Assembly: GCA_045642085.1 (NCBI GenBank)
Contig: JAZUIF010000094.1
Location: 1-42,885 of the forward strand
DNA from: UBA1723 sp045642085
GTDB lineage: Bacteria > Bacteroidota > Bacteroidia > Bacteroidales > Paludibacteraceae
Direction of reading: 5' to 3'
Length of the DNA: 42,885 nucleotides
Positions within the stretch are counted from its first letter, which is position 1; each line of letters starts with the position of its first letter. Shown piece after piece: positions 1-7,593 of this stretch. Under the pieces are notes generated by a model that saw nothing but the letters and a program-made list of their open reading frames with translations, made no database searches and was not told the origin of the DNA. The position numbers were made by a program, and so were the translations under genes.

Positions 1-813
1 CCATCCGTAATTGCCGTCACGGTCTATATATAGAGATTTAGGCAAACACGTTCCAACGACAACCTTTTGCCCCATATTCAACATATCATTCGCCTTCTTT
101 TCATCACCGACATAGATATCAAGCATCAATTTTGTCAATGAGGCGAAATGAACCTCTTTCTTCTCCAAATAATCAGCGTATGCTTTGTGCTGGGCTTCAG
201 TGATGCCTTCATCCACTCCACCCTCAAGTTCAATCTCAAGATTCTCTGGTTTGCCAAAGAATTTGTTTACTTCAAGGCCCTTCCATGCGTTCTTGCCGTC
301 GTGGACAAGCAGACCGACAGTAGGATCATTAAGTTTGTGGAGATTCTCAAGCTGGGTTCTTGAAATCACTCGTGGCTCTGATTCTGACAATAATACAGCT
401 AAGCCATTATCCACATCCCAGCAGCATCCGAATGCGTATCCGAAACTACCGTCTCTGCAAATGAAAAGATACCATAAAGCTACAGCACCATTATAAAGTT
501 CTTTATCTGTAATAACATCTTTGTGACAACTCTCAGGCAATCCAGATACTGTGCGTGCAATTACCTCGTAGTTCCATTTGTAATAGTCCAAGAGCAGATC
601 CGTCACACAGTTTTTATATTTTTCCTCATTCTGAAGGTAAGTCTTGTAGGCTTCTCTTTGCACATCAAGAATGCCTTCTTTGTTGGGATCTTGAACTTTA
701 AGAATTAAATTGCCATCAGAATTGAGAATAGGACAATCTAAACGTCTACCCCAATTATTACTTTTAAGATACTTTAATTCGCCTAAAACCTCATCATTTA
801 TAATGTCTTCCAT
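1..813 (-). CDS. DUF6985-like protein, 3' end cut by window edge
   Basis: An open frame reads without a stop from ATG at 813 down to base 1 (271 codons), so the C-terminus lies outside the window. The protein begins MEDIINDEVLGEL and appears to hold two related modules. Each has a short beta-type stretch (RLDCPILN near residue 24; FFGKPENLEIEL near 190) followed by a helical stretch with the pattern ITEAQHKAYADYLE. This resembles the DUF6985 family of Bacteroidota cytoplasmic proteins, whose function is unknown; similar folds occur among immunity-type proteins, but nothing here shows a toxin partner. There is no signal peptide. A -7 element about 30 bases upstream supports the start. Family assignment is from memory of the pattern and is moderate. 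Confidence 0.7.
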   Translation of the reverse strand, partial: MEDIINDEVLGELKYLKSNNWGRRLDCPILNSDGNLILKVQDPNKEGILDVQREAYKTYLQNEEKYKNCVTDLLLDYYKWNYEVIARTVSGLPESCHKDVITDKELYNGAVALWYLFICRDGSFGYAFGCCWDVDNGLAVLLSESEPRVISRTQLENLHKLNDPTVGLLVHDGKNAWKGLEVNKFFGKPENLEIELEGGVDEGITEAQHKAYADYLEKKEVHFASLTKLMLDIYVGDEKKANDMLNMGQKVVVGTCLPKSLYIDRDGNYGW

Positions 814-845
814 AGTGATTGTATACAATTGATTAATTCATATTG

Positions 846-853
846 CAAAGATA
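846..853 (-). promoter_or_regulatory. -7 promoter element of the DUF6985-like gene
   Basis: On the minus strand this reads TATCTTTG, a full match to the Bacteroidota -7 consensus TAnnTTTG. It lies 32 bases before the ATG at 813. No clear -33 element sits at the usual 19-base distance. Confidence 0.55.
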
Positions 854-925
854 ATGCATTTACATATCGCAGAAAAGAGCAAAAGTGCCACAAAATTGAG
901 CAGAAGAGAGCAAAATGCCTTATTT

Positions 926-2119
926 CTATTTCTTTGCCTTGCTTTTTGGTTCTGCCTTAGTTTCTGCTTTAGGCTCAACCTTTGGCTCCTGCAGCTTCTT
1001 TATCACCATTCTCAAACTGTCGTTCTCTCTTTCCAATCGTTTGATTGTCACGTCGTAATATTCCACGACATTCTTCATAATTTTACCCGATAAAGCTGCG
1101 GCATCAATCTCAGGAGAGTCGGTACCACCCTGCACCACTTTCAATTTGAACTCATCATCCAAACCATAAGATCCCATGCGTGCAGCAAGAATATCAATTT
1201 CATGATTGTCCAACGGAACACCCAAAAGATTCACTTGAATCACTTTCGTTGAATCTGTCTTATTGTATTCATAACTAATCAGATGCGTATCTCCCAAATT
1301 ATCAAACTCGCCATGAATATAGCCGGAAATACGTGATTCCACCACATTCTCTCTAACTATGCCGACTGTCGTCACAAGACTTGGAATGAGGAAAATAAAT
1401 AGCATGGCAAATACCCATCCTTTCTTGAAATATGGCTGTTGTTCCCCGTCGACATTCGTCTCAACCTCCATCTTTGGCAGATGCAACACAATGGTTCCAA
1501 GCCAAGTAGCCAATCCGATGTAAACGGCATTGATCAGGAAGAGATACATTGCTCCGAAGAAGAATTTAAATTGTAGAGTGGCCAGACCATAGCCTGCCGT
1601 ACAAAGAGGCGGCATCAAAGCTGTGGCGATGGCAACACCAGGCAAGATATTTCCTTTTGATTTGGAACCAGTAGCGATGATTCCGGCAAAACCACCAAAG
1701 AAGGCAATCATCACATCGTATATCGTCGGCTGAATACGAGCCAACAACTCGCTACGTGCATCATTGATAGGAGAAATCAAAAAATAAAGAGCACTTGCCA
1801 AAAGAGAGAACAAAGTGGCCACAAAAAGGTTTTTCAACGAGCTGCGAATCAAATTATTATCTCTGATGCCGACACCCAACCCGATGCCCATGATAGGTCC
1901 CATAAGTGGGCTAATCAACATGGCTCCGATAATCACAGCCGTGGAGTTCATATTCAATCCAAGGGATGCTATTAAAATAGCGCAAACCAAAATCCAAAGA
2001 CTTGTACCTTTAAACTGAGTTCCGCTCGTAATGCTTTCGATGATTTCACTGTTTGCCTGTTTATCATCACTCAAACTTAAATAGTTACGAACAATACTTT
2101 TTATATCTTTTAAATTCAT
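926..2119 (-). CDS. DUF389 family integral membrane protein
   Basis: A 397-residue polytopic membrane protein. After a 30-residue polar N-terminus, hydrophobic segments run from about residue 38 to 250 with the hallmark glycine/proline-rich stretch of DUF389 proteins (NSTAVIIGAMLISPLMGPI, then GVAIATALMPPLC near 160-175). The C-terminal 140 residues are soluble and end in a short coiled coil (ERENDSLRMVIKKL) and a repetitive Lys/Glu/Pro tail. The family's function is unknown; transport is often suggested but not shown. It stands alone with its own upstream -7 element at 2189-2196. The gene downstream on the same strand starts 112 bases later with its own promoter. Confidence 0.88.
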   Translation of the reverse strand: MNLKDIKSIVRNYLSLSDDKQANSEIIESITSGTQFKGTSLWILVCAILIASLGLNMNSTAVIIGAMLISPLMGPIMGIGLGVGIRDNNLIRSSLKNLFVATLFSLLASALYFLISPINDARSELLARIQPTIYDVMIAFFGGFAGIIATGSKSKGNILPGVAIATALMPPLCTAGYGLATLQFKFFFGAMYLFLINAVYIGLATWLGTIVLHLPKMEVETNVDGEQQPYFKKGWVFAMLFIFLIPSLVTTVGIVRENVVESRISGYIHGEFDNLGDTHLISYEYNKTDSTKVIQVNLLGVPLDNHEIDILAARMGSYGLDDEFKLKVVQGGTDSPEIDAAALSGKIMKNVVEYYDVTIKRLERENDSLRMVIKKLQEPKVEPKAETKAEPKSKAKK

Positions 2120-2188
2120 TTTTATCTTTATTAATTAGACTAATGACTAGTATTATAACTCCCTAAATTTTTCGCATTTGTTACGCCA

Positions 2189-2220
2189 CAAAGATATAAT
2201 TAATTATTAAAGAATTACAA
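2189..2220 (-). promoter_or_regulatory. Promoter of the DUF389 gene
   Basis: On the minus strand the -7 element TATCTTTG occupies 2189-2196 and a TTG at 2218-2220 may serve as the -33 element, 21 bases apart. The leader to the ATG at 2119 is about 60 bases. Confidence 0.5.
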
Positions 2221-2393
2221 AATAGCTCATCTTCTTTTCCACATCAATGAAAACTATTCTTCATGACAATATCATCTGATTTAGAGATTATTTAGCAATT
2301 ATTCAAAAAGAGGATTGCCAAGGGTCCATTTTTGATTTATTTGGGCTATAACCCAACCTCTTAAGCGAGCCCGTATTACGATTGTAAAAAAAC

Positions 2394-2432
2394 AAGCTAG
2401 TTTGGACAACACGTGTATAATTACCTATAATT
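2394..2432 (+). repeat. 39-base dispersed repeat, copy A
   Basis: Matches 24072-24110 at 30 of 39 positions without gaps, with shared blocks AAGCT, GTTTGGA, TATAATT and AATT. Both copies lie on the plus strand 80-130 bases upstream of a plus-strand gene. The function is unknown. Confidence 0.55.
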
Positions 2433-2486
2433 TTATAAACAAGACAAAATGCCGTTATTTTTTATTACAAATCATTAGTTTTTCGC

Positions 2487-2494
2487 TACATTTG
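2487..2494 (+). promoter_or_regulatory. -7 promoter element of rlmI
   Basis: TACATTTG matches TAnnTTTG and lies 19 bases before the ATG at 2514, giving a very short leader. No clear -33 TTTG is present. Confidence 0.55.
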
Positions 2495-2513
2495 CATATT
2501 ATTTTGAATTATT

Positions 2514-3707
2514 ATGTCAAATTGTAGAGTAATATTAAAAAACGGAAAGGAAGAGGCTATATTCAGATTCCATCCGTGGGTGTTTTCAGGTGCTATTGCA
2601 AAGATTGAAGGCAATCCTAAAGAGGGCGACGTAGTTAAAGTTTTCACATCCAAAGGTGATTTCTGTGCGGTCGGCCACTATCAGATCGGCAGCATCGCCG
2701 TCAGAATCTTCTCTTTCAAGGAGGAGGAGCCAACAGCTAAATTCTGGAATACAAAACTAAAGGAGGCTTACCAGATGCGTCGTGCTATCGGTATCGCAGG
2801 TAGAGCTGACAATAATACATATCGTCTAATCCATGGTGAGGGCGACGGAATCCCTGGATGCGTCATCGACATCTATGGCAAGACAGCCGTTATGCAGGCT
2901 CACTCTGTAGGAATCCATAATATCAAGGATCTTCTTGCTAAGGAGCTTATCAAGGTGATGGACGGACAGATCGAAAATGTCTACTATAAGTCTGAGACAA
3001 CTTTGCCTTACAAGGCAGATGCCGACAAGGAGGATGGCTATCTTATCGGTAGCGCCAACGAGGCTGATTTCATCGCAATCGAAAACGGTTTGAAATTCAA
3101 GGCTGACTGGCTAAAGGGACAGAAGACAGGATTCTTCGTTGACCAGCGCGACAACCGTGCTTTACTTGAGCGTTATTCAAAGGATAAGGACGTGCTAAAC
3201 ATGTTCTGCTACACAGGTGGATTCTCATTCTACGCTATGCGTGGTGGTGCGAAGAGCGTCACTTCCGTCGACTCGTCTGCAAAGGCAATCGAATTGACAA
3301 AGGAGAATGTGGAATTGAACTTCCCTGGCGACAATCGTCACAGAGCAGAAGCCACAGACGCATTCAAATTCCTTGACGACATGAAGGATGGCGAGTATGA
3401 TCTAATCATTCTTGACCCACCAGCATTTGCAAAGCATAGAGATGTGTTGAAGCGTGCGTTGGCCGGATATAAGAAGTTGAATGCCAAAGCTTTCGAGAAA
3501 ATCAGAAAAGGTGGTATACTATTCACATTCTCTTGCTCACAGGCTGTAAACAAAGAGCAGTTCCGTCTTGCAGTATTCTCAGCAGCCGCTATGACAGGAC
3601 GTAATGTGAGAATCCTTCACCAGCTTACTCAGCCTTCCGACCACCCAGTCAACATCTATCACCCAGAAGGTGAATACTTGAAAGGCTTGGTGCTTTATGT
3701 AGAATAA
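2514..3707 (+). CDS. rlmI: 23S rRNA (cytosine-C5) methyltransferase, RlmI type
   Basis: A 397-residue class I SAM-dependent methyltransferase with an N-terminal PUA domain (about residues 1-80, with the typical RFHPWVFSGAI start), a linker domain ending in GQKTGFFVDQRDNR, and a Rossmann methyltransferase domain (about 200-397). The SAM-binding motif is NMFCYTGGFSFYA; the acidic SAM ribose contact is in VDSS; DPPAF and the catalytic-cysteine motif FTFSCS follow. The architecture and length match RlmI, which methylates C1962 of 23S rRNA in E. coli. It probably shares a transcript with the M48 protease gene 21 bases downstream. Confidence 0.9.
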   Translation: MSNCRVILKNGKEEAIFRFHPWVFSGAIAKIEGNPKEGDVVKVFTSKGDFCAVGHYQIGSIAVRIFSFKEEEPTAKFWNTKLKEAYQMRRAIGIAGRADNNTYRLIHGEGDGIPGCVIDIYGKTAVMQAHSVGIHNIKDLLAKELIKVMDGQIENVYYKSETTLPYKADADKEDGYLIGSANEADFIAIENGLKFKADWLKGQKTGFFVDQRDNRALLERYSKDKDVLNMFCYTGGFSFYAMRGGAKSVTSVDSSAKAIELTKENVELNFPGDNRHRAEATDAFKFLDDMKDGEYDLIILDPPAFAKHRDVLKRALAGYKKLNAKAFEKIRKGGILFTFSCSQAVNKEQFRLAVFSAAAMTGRNVRILHQLTQPSDHPVNIYHPEGEYLKGLVLYVE

Positions 3708-3728
3708 AACCAGCAATGGCATAATATC

Positions 3729-4979
3729 ATGACATACACAACTTTATTTTTTATCATCGTCGCATTCATCGTGGTGGAGACTGCATGGGAAAAGTATCTC
3801 GACCACCGCAACCGTATCGCGTCGACTCAACCGCTTCCGAAAGAGGTAGAAGGACTTTACAGTGAGGAGGCTTACCGCAAGCAACAGGAGTATTTTGCCG
3901 CAAACAATAAGTTTGGCAATTTCACTGACGTCGTTTCGCTTGCAGTGACTCTAATCTTGCTTTTCACCTTCGCTTTCAAGTATATTGACGACTTTGCAAG
4001 AAGTTTCGGGCTATCAGAGCCATGGACTGCAGCTATTTTCGTAGTCTTGACAAACTTGATCTCGGACATCATCTCAATCCCGATGTCGGCATACAAGAAT
4101 TTCGTGATTGAGGAGAAATTTGGATTCAACAAGATGACTGTCGGCACTTTTATTGGCGACACAATCAAGAATATGTTGATTTCCATGGTTTTGATGACGG
4201 TGGTGGTAGCAGCGTTGGCATACGTCTACCAGTGGCTTGGAGTGAACTATTGGATTATCGGTTCGGCAATCTTGGCAGGAATAATGATTTTCTTCATGAT
4301 GTTCTACACATCAATCATTGTTCCGCTATTCAACCAGATGACGCCACTTGAGGATGGTTCACTACGCACAGCGATTGAAGAGTTTAGCAAAAAGACTGGA
4401 TTTGAGATTTCCGACATCTACATCATCGACGGAAGCAAACGTAGTTCAAAAGCCAACGCTTTCTTCTCTGGATTGGGTTCAAGAAAAAGAATTTGCCTTT
4501 ACGACACTTTGAAAGACAAGATGACAGACGATGAGATAGTAGCTGTTTTGGCTCACGAGATCGGACATCAGAAGTGCAAGCATACAACTAAACAGTTGAT
4601 TCTTGGCATCTTCAATATGGTGTTCATGCTATTCCTATCATCATTATTCTTGGGTGATCCGTCGACAGGAAACGCTGATTTGGCTGCTGTATTTGGAAGT
4701 GACATTCCATCATTCCACTTGAGCCTATACGCATTCATGCTATTGATGTCGCCAATCTCAACATTGGTAGGCTGGCTAGTCAACAATTTGACACGCAAGT
4801 ATGAATATGAGGCTGATGCCTTTGCAAAGAAGCATGGAAAGGGCGAGGAATTGGTGACTGCATTGAAGAAATTGTCGGCAGACTCACTTTCCAACCTTAC
4901 TCCAGACTCTCTATTTGTGAGCTACCACTATTCTCACCCGACTTTGGTGCAGAGAATTAAAGCGATTTTTAATGATTAA
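3729..4979 (+). CDS. M48 family membrane metalloprotease (Ste24/CAAX-protease type)
   Basis: A 416-residue integral membrane zinc protease. Hydrophobic segments lie near residues 1-18, 65-90, 100-120, 145-170, 178-205, 290-315 and 330-350. The zinc motif HEIGH is at 276-280 and the third ligand is probably Glu361 in YEADAFAKKHG. The N-terminal half (Peptidase_M48_N-like) and the length match Ste24-type proteases, not the shorter HtpX. It would cleave membrane proteins or peptides at the cytoplasmic face. The last codons (Asn-Asp-stop) are made of units of the heptamer array that begins here, so the C-terminus may have been reshaped by array growth. Confidence 0.9.
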   Translation: MTYTTLFFIIVAFIVVETAWEKYLDHRNRIASTQPLPKEVEGLYSEEAYRKQQEYFAANNKFGNFTDVVSLAVTLILLFTFAFKYIDDFARSFGLSEPWTAAIFVVLTNLISDIISIPMSAYKNFVIEEKFGFNKMTVGTFIGDTIKNMLISMVLMTVVVAALAYVYQWLGVNYWIIGSAILAGIMIFFMMFYTSIIVPLFNQMTPLEDGSLRTAIEEFSKKTGFEISDIYIIDGSKRSSKANAFFSGLGSRKRICLYDTLKDKMTDDEIVAVLAHEIGHQKCKHTTKQLILGIFNMVFMLFLSSLFLGDPSTGNADLAAVFGSDIPSFHLSLYAFMLLMSPISTLVGWLVNNLTRKYEYEADAFAKKHGKGEELVTALKKLSADSLSNLTPDSLFVSYHYSHPTLVQRIKAIFND

Positions 4980-5095
4980 CGATTAATGATTAACGATTAA
5001 TGATTAACGATTAATGATTAACGATTAACGATTAATGATTAATGATTAATGATTAATGATTAATGATTAATGATTAATGATTGAGGATTGAGGGT
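4970..5095 (+). repeat. Heptamer tandem array, TAAYGAT x 18
   Basis: Sixteen uninterrupted units of TAATGAT or TAACGAT fill 4970-5081, followed by two decayed units (TGAGGAT, TGAGGGT). The two unit types alternate strictly over the first seven copies and then give way to pure TAATGAT. The array overlaps the last two codons and stop of the M48 gene. Every frame is rich in stops, so it is not coding. Confidence 0.95.
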
Positions 5096-5155
5096 TAATA
5101 GGGATTCCTAGTAGCTGTAAATGTAAAAAAGAATAACTTATATAATAGAAAACAA

Positions 5156-5914
5156 ATGTCAGAGAACATTGACAATCTAATAGATAAATTTTACGCAGAG
5201 GTTCAAGAGTCTGTTTCAATAGCAAAGAAGAAACTTGACCAAGCAATAGCAGAAAACGTCACAGATATTGATTTGCTTGACACAATCATGCAGCCTATTG
5301 TCGACACGCTAACATACGAGGATATGGATAGCGAGGAGGTCTACAAGAAATATATCAACTACATAGGCGAAATATCATGGCCAGCTAAACGAGCTGCACA
5401 GATCCGTTTAGAAACTATCTGCGGCTATAAACACCACATCACTATCGCCGCGTTACTTGTGGCTGAGGACACATTCGGAAGCAAAGTGCCAGGTGATTTC
5501 TTCCATTTCGCAAAACAAAGCGACAACTGGATCAACAAATGCACTGGAATCCTTTCTTGTATCTCCAGAAATACAGAGAAACCAAACTACAAAGAGATAG
5601 TAAAAAAACTCGCTGAAAAGGTAGAATTGGTGAAGACTCTAGACGAAGATAAGATGGAGCGTCTATGCAAGATCACAGACGATTATCCATCGGATGAGAT
5701 GCATGATCTATCGTCAGTCGACGCGAAAGATATCGAGGATGCGTTGGAAGTGTTGGACAAAGCGTTGGCAGAGCCTGAGTTGATGAAACGCAAAAAGATT
5801 TTTAACGAAAGTGTCATTGCTTTGAATGTCAGACTATCCATGCTTGATTTCGAACGCACATCAACTGTGATTGACGGCGAAAACGAAGAGTTTGAGATAT
5901 TGTGTAAAGAATGA
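5156..5914 (+). CDS. Hypothetical helical protein, function unknown
   Basis: A 252-residue acidic, mostly helical soluble protein (MSENIDNLIDKFYAEV...) with no signal peptide or membrane segment. I recognise no family. A central stretch rich in hydrophobic and aromatic residues (about 75-140, around WPAKRAAQIRLETICGYKHH and DFFHFAKQSDNWINKC) looks like the conserved core and has four cysteines nearby; the C-terminal third is charged coiled-coil-like. The next gene, a Fic protein, begins 33 bases after its stop, so co-transcription is likely, but nothing shows they act together. A hexamer array starts in its stop codon. Confidence 0.75.
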   Translation: MSENIDNLIDKFYAEVQESVSIAKKKLDQAIAENVTDIDLLDTIMQPIVDTLTYEDMDSEEVYKKYINYIGEISWPAKRAAQIRLETICGYKHHITIAALLVAEDTFGSKVPGDFFHFAKQSDNWINKCTGILSCISRNTEKPNYKEIVKKLAEKVELVKTLDEDKMERLCKITDDYPSDEMHDLSSVDAKDIEDALEVLDKALAEPELMKRKKIFNESVIALNVRLSMLDFERTSTVIDGENEEFEILCKE

Positions 5915-5939
5915 CGTTAACGCTAACGTTGACGTTGAC
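5910..5939 (+). repeat. Hexamer tandem array 1
   Basis: Five contiguous hexamers: AATGAC, GTTAAC, GCTAAC, GTTGAC, GTTGAC, fading into AAAAC. The stop codon TGA of the upstream gene (5912-5914) is part of the first unit. It is one of five arrays of the same GNNRAC-type unit in this window. Confidence 0.85.
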
Positions 5940-5947
5940 AAAACGTA

Positions 5948-6751
5948 ATGCAGGAAATGTTCACGTCTGAGATAAAAGAATACGAAGAAGCTCTTAAAGA
6001 GTATGAAAATACTATCGGTACAAAAGTAGCGATAGAGGATCTTCGTGCCAGACATGAAATCCTGTTTTCTGCACATAGTTGCGCAATTGAAGGCAACAGT
6101 TTCACCGTTGGCGATACACAGGAATTAAAAGAAAAAGGATTAGGATTGATTCCTCAAAACAAAACCTTGTTTGAGGCTTTTGAAATCCTCGATCACTTCA
6201 AAGCTTACGAATTCCTATTGAGTGATATTTCACGACCTCTAACCGAGGATTTGTTGAAGGAGACTCATAAGATAATGATGAACACTACTCTGCCCTATAA
6301 AGTACCTGGTGCCGTGCCTGGAGAGTACACAGATACAGATATGTGTGCAGGAGAAACAGTGTTTGGTGATCATGAGATTCTAATTTCTCGTGTTCCAAAA
6401 TTGCTTGAATCAACACAAAAAGCCATTGATGAAGCGTCGCAGCATCCAATGATAATTGCTGCCAGATTCCATGGATTCTATGAATACCTACATCCATTCC
6501 GCGATGGAAACGGAAGAATAGGAAGATTATTCAGCAACTACATTCTTCAAAAGATGAATCAGCCTATGATTGTGATTGATTCAAAAGACAGACTTGAATA
6601 TTTGGATTCGTTGAATGCTATCAGAAAAGAGAACACAGACGAATATTTAGTAAGATTTTTCTTCAAAACAGCAATAGCCAAAATGCGACAGGATGTTAAA
6701 GACCATAAGTCAGCATCAATCAAACAGATGTTTATGAATTTTGTATTCTAA
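5948..6751 (+). CDS. Fic family protein (putative AMP-transferase)
   Basis: A 267-residue Fic-domain protein. The catalytic motif HPFRDGNGRIGR lies at residues 182-193, with His182 as the expected base and all phosphate-binding residues present. An inhibitory-helix motif of the S/TxxxEG/N kind occurs N-terminally as Ser44-xxx-Glu48-Gly49, which places it in the class with a built-in N-terminal autoinhibitory helix. Known members transfer AMP from ATP to target hydroxyl side chains; the target here is unknown. There is no C-terminal winged helix beyond a short tail. ATG at 5948 follows the hexamer array by 8 bases. Confidence 0.9.
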   Translation: MQEMFTSEIKEYEEALKEYENTIGTKVAIEDLRARHEILFSAHSCAIEGNSFTVGDTQELKEKGLGLIPQNKTLFEAFEILDHFKAYEFLLSDISRPLTEDLLKETHKIMMNTTLPYKVPGAVPGEYTDTDMCAGETVFGDHEILISRVPKLLESTQKAIDEASQHPMIIAARFHGFYEYLHPFRDGNGRIGRLFSNYILQKMNQPMIVIDSKDRLEYLDSLNAIRKENTDEYLVRFFFKTAIAKMRQDVKDHKSASIKQMFMNFVF

Positions 6752-6757
6752 AATAAA

Positions 6758-6782
6758 AGAGACGTGGATTATCCACGTCTCT
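6758..6782. terminator. Bidirectional hairpin between fic and yqaE-like genes
   Basis: Near-perfect palindrome AGAGACGTGGAT / ATCCACGTCTCT around one central base, 7 bases after the Fic stop and 6 bases beyond the stop of the convergent small gene. The T-runs are weak on both sides (ATTGTTT on plus). Its arms belong to the AGAGACG...CGTCTCT family seen at 15435, 19928, 31885 and 40520. Confidence 0.7.
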
Positions 6783-6788
6783 AATTGT

Positions 6789-6941
6789 TTAATCTTTATT
6801 CAGAATCACAAGTGCAGCAATACAGCCAGGGATCCAACCCAAACATGTCAAAATAAACGTGATAAGGATATTTCCACATCCACGGTCGTAAACTGCCAAT
6901 GGAGGAAACAAAATGCAAAGTAATACTCTAAAAACGCTCAT
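6789..6941 (-). CDS. Pmp3/YqaE family small membrane protein
   Basis: A 50-residue protein beginning MSVFRVLLCILFPPLAVYDRG. The FPPLAV motif, the glycine-rich turn and the second hydrophobic helix (ILITFILTCLGWIPGCIAAL) are the signature of the Pmp3/UPF0057 proteolipid family, here with two membrane helices and a short polar tail. Relatives are linked to membrane potential and salt or stress responses in yeast and plants; the bacterial role is unclear. It is convergent with the Fic gene and lies downstream of the flavin reductase gene on the same strand (66 bases), separated from it by a GC-rich hairpin. Confidence 0.9.
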   Translation of the reverse strand: MSVFRVLLCILFPPLAVYDRGCGNILITFILTCLGWIPGCIAALVILNKD

Positions 6942-6967
6942 AATAAGTTAATTTAGGAATAAATATT

Positions 6968-6989
6968 GGGCGAGCACAAGGCATCGCCC
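6968..6989 (-). terminator. Possible terminator after the flavin reductase gene
   Basis: A hairpin with stem GGGCGA/TCGCCC and a 10-base loop lies 18 bases past the flavin reductase stop. In the minus direction it is followed only by AATATTTATT, so it is a weak intrinsic terminator at best. Confidence 0.4.
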
Positions 6990-7007
6990 TTTCGTTAACT
7001 ATTGTTC

Positions 7008-7517
7008 TTACTTTGTCCAAACCTTGTCGATCTGGCAGATGTACAAAGTATGGTAGTCGCCATTCTTAAACCACTTCTCTACCATCTCCTTGTCTATGAA
7101 ACAAGCTTCTTCCAACTTCTGAGCATACATCTTTGTGCATTCCATCACCAAAGATGCCTCTTTGAATGTCATATTTCCAGACTCAGTAGAGATGGCAGTC
7201 AAACCAGCCTCTTTAACCTTGTCGCAATCACGACCTGATTTAGATCCACAGATCTGCAATGCCTTACGGTAATCCTCGCTGAAGAAAGAAAGAGTAAGTG
7301 TAGGATTCTTCTCGGCAAACTCAAATGTGTAGCGGCTTGGACGGATAGCAAAAATAGCCACATTCTTACCGCAGAACACACCCATTCCACCCCAGCTGGC
7401 AGTCATAGTGTTGAATTTAGATTTGTCGCCAGATGTGATTAGAAACCACTCGTCACCAATCTTCTTGATCAAATTACCGCTAATCTCCTTAGCGTCTATC
7501 TCTTTGTAATTTTCCAT
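7008..7517 (-). CDS. Flavin reductase family protein (FMN-binding)
   Basis: A 169-residue protein with the flavin reductase-like split-barrel fold. Typical features are WFLITSGDKSKFNTMTASWGGMG near residues 24-46 (the T-M-T-A-SWGG flavin-contact region), FAIRPSRYTFEF near 76-87 and LSFFSEDY. Many such proteins bind FMN and reduce flavins or small oxidants using NAD(P)H; the partner is unknown. The start at 7517 is supported by a minus-strand TAATTTTG at 7537-7544. It is transcribed divergently from the GNAT gene. Confidence 0.85.
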   Translation of the reverse strand: MENYKEIDAKEISGNLIKKIGDEWFLITSGDKSKFNTMTASWGGMGVFCGKNVAIFAIRPSRYTFEFAEKNPTLTLSFFSEDYRKALQICGSKSGRDCDKVKEAGLTAISTESGNMTFKEASLVMECTKMYAQKLEEACFIDKEMVEKWFKNGDYHTLYICQIDKVWTK

Positions 7518-7536
7518 TGTCGTAATATTTTAGCTT

Positions 7537-7544
7537 CAAAATTA
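7537..7544 (-). promoter_or_regulatory. -7 promoter element of the flavin reductase gene
   Basis: Minus strand reads TAATTTTG, a match to TAnnTTTG, 20 bases before the ATG at 7517. The divergent -7 element at 7568-7575 lies only 23 bases away, so the two promoters overlap in their upstream parts. Confidence 0.6.
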
Positions 7545-7567
7545 CGCATAATTGGCTAAAAATAAAC

Positions 7568-7575
7568 TATATTTG
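7568..7575 (+). promoter_or_regulatory. -7 promoter element of the GNAT-USP-exonuclease-YbaK operon
   Basis: TATATTTG matches TAnnTTTG and ends 18 bases before ATG 7594. This rules out the longer in-frame start at 7552, which would lie inside the promoter. Confidence 0.6.
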
Positions 7576-7593
7576 CTAAAAATTGCGTCAAAC

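Larger units (their letters stand above)
2120..2513. other. Divergent intergenic region between DUF389 gene and rlmI
   Basis: This 394-base, AT-rich stretch holds promoters for both flanking genes: on the minus strand TATCTTTG at 2189-2196, with a TTG about 21 bases further upstream at 2218-2220; on the plus strand TACATTTG at 2487-2494. A small hairpin TTGGG/CCCAA lies at 2341-2356. Bases 2394-2432 are one copy of a 39-base sequence found again at 24072-24110. I see no credible small gene. Confidence 0.6.

Noticed and set aside
148..708. Plus-strand reading frames at the left edge
   Set aside because: They are shadows of the minus-strand frame that is open from 813 to 1 and gives a coherent DUF6985-like protein.
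854..1093. Plus-strand reading frame over the DUF389 gene end
   Set aside because: It is antisense to a clear family member, has no family likeness and covers the promoter of the gene at 813.
5910..5945. E. coli-type promoter (TTGACA) before the Fic gene
   Set aside because: The TTGACA word comes from the last hexamer unit; Bacteroidota do not use this -35 and no -10 follows before the ATG.
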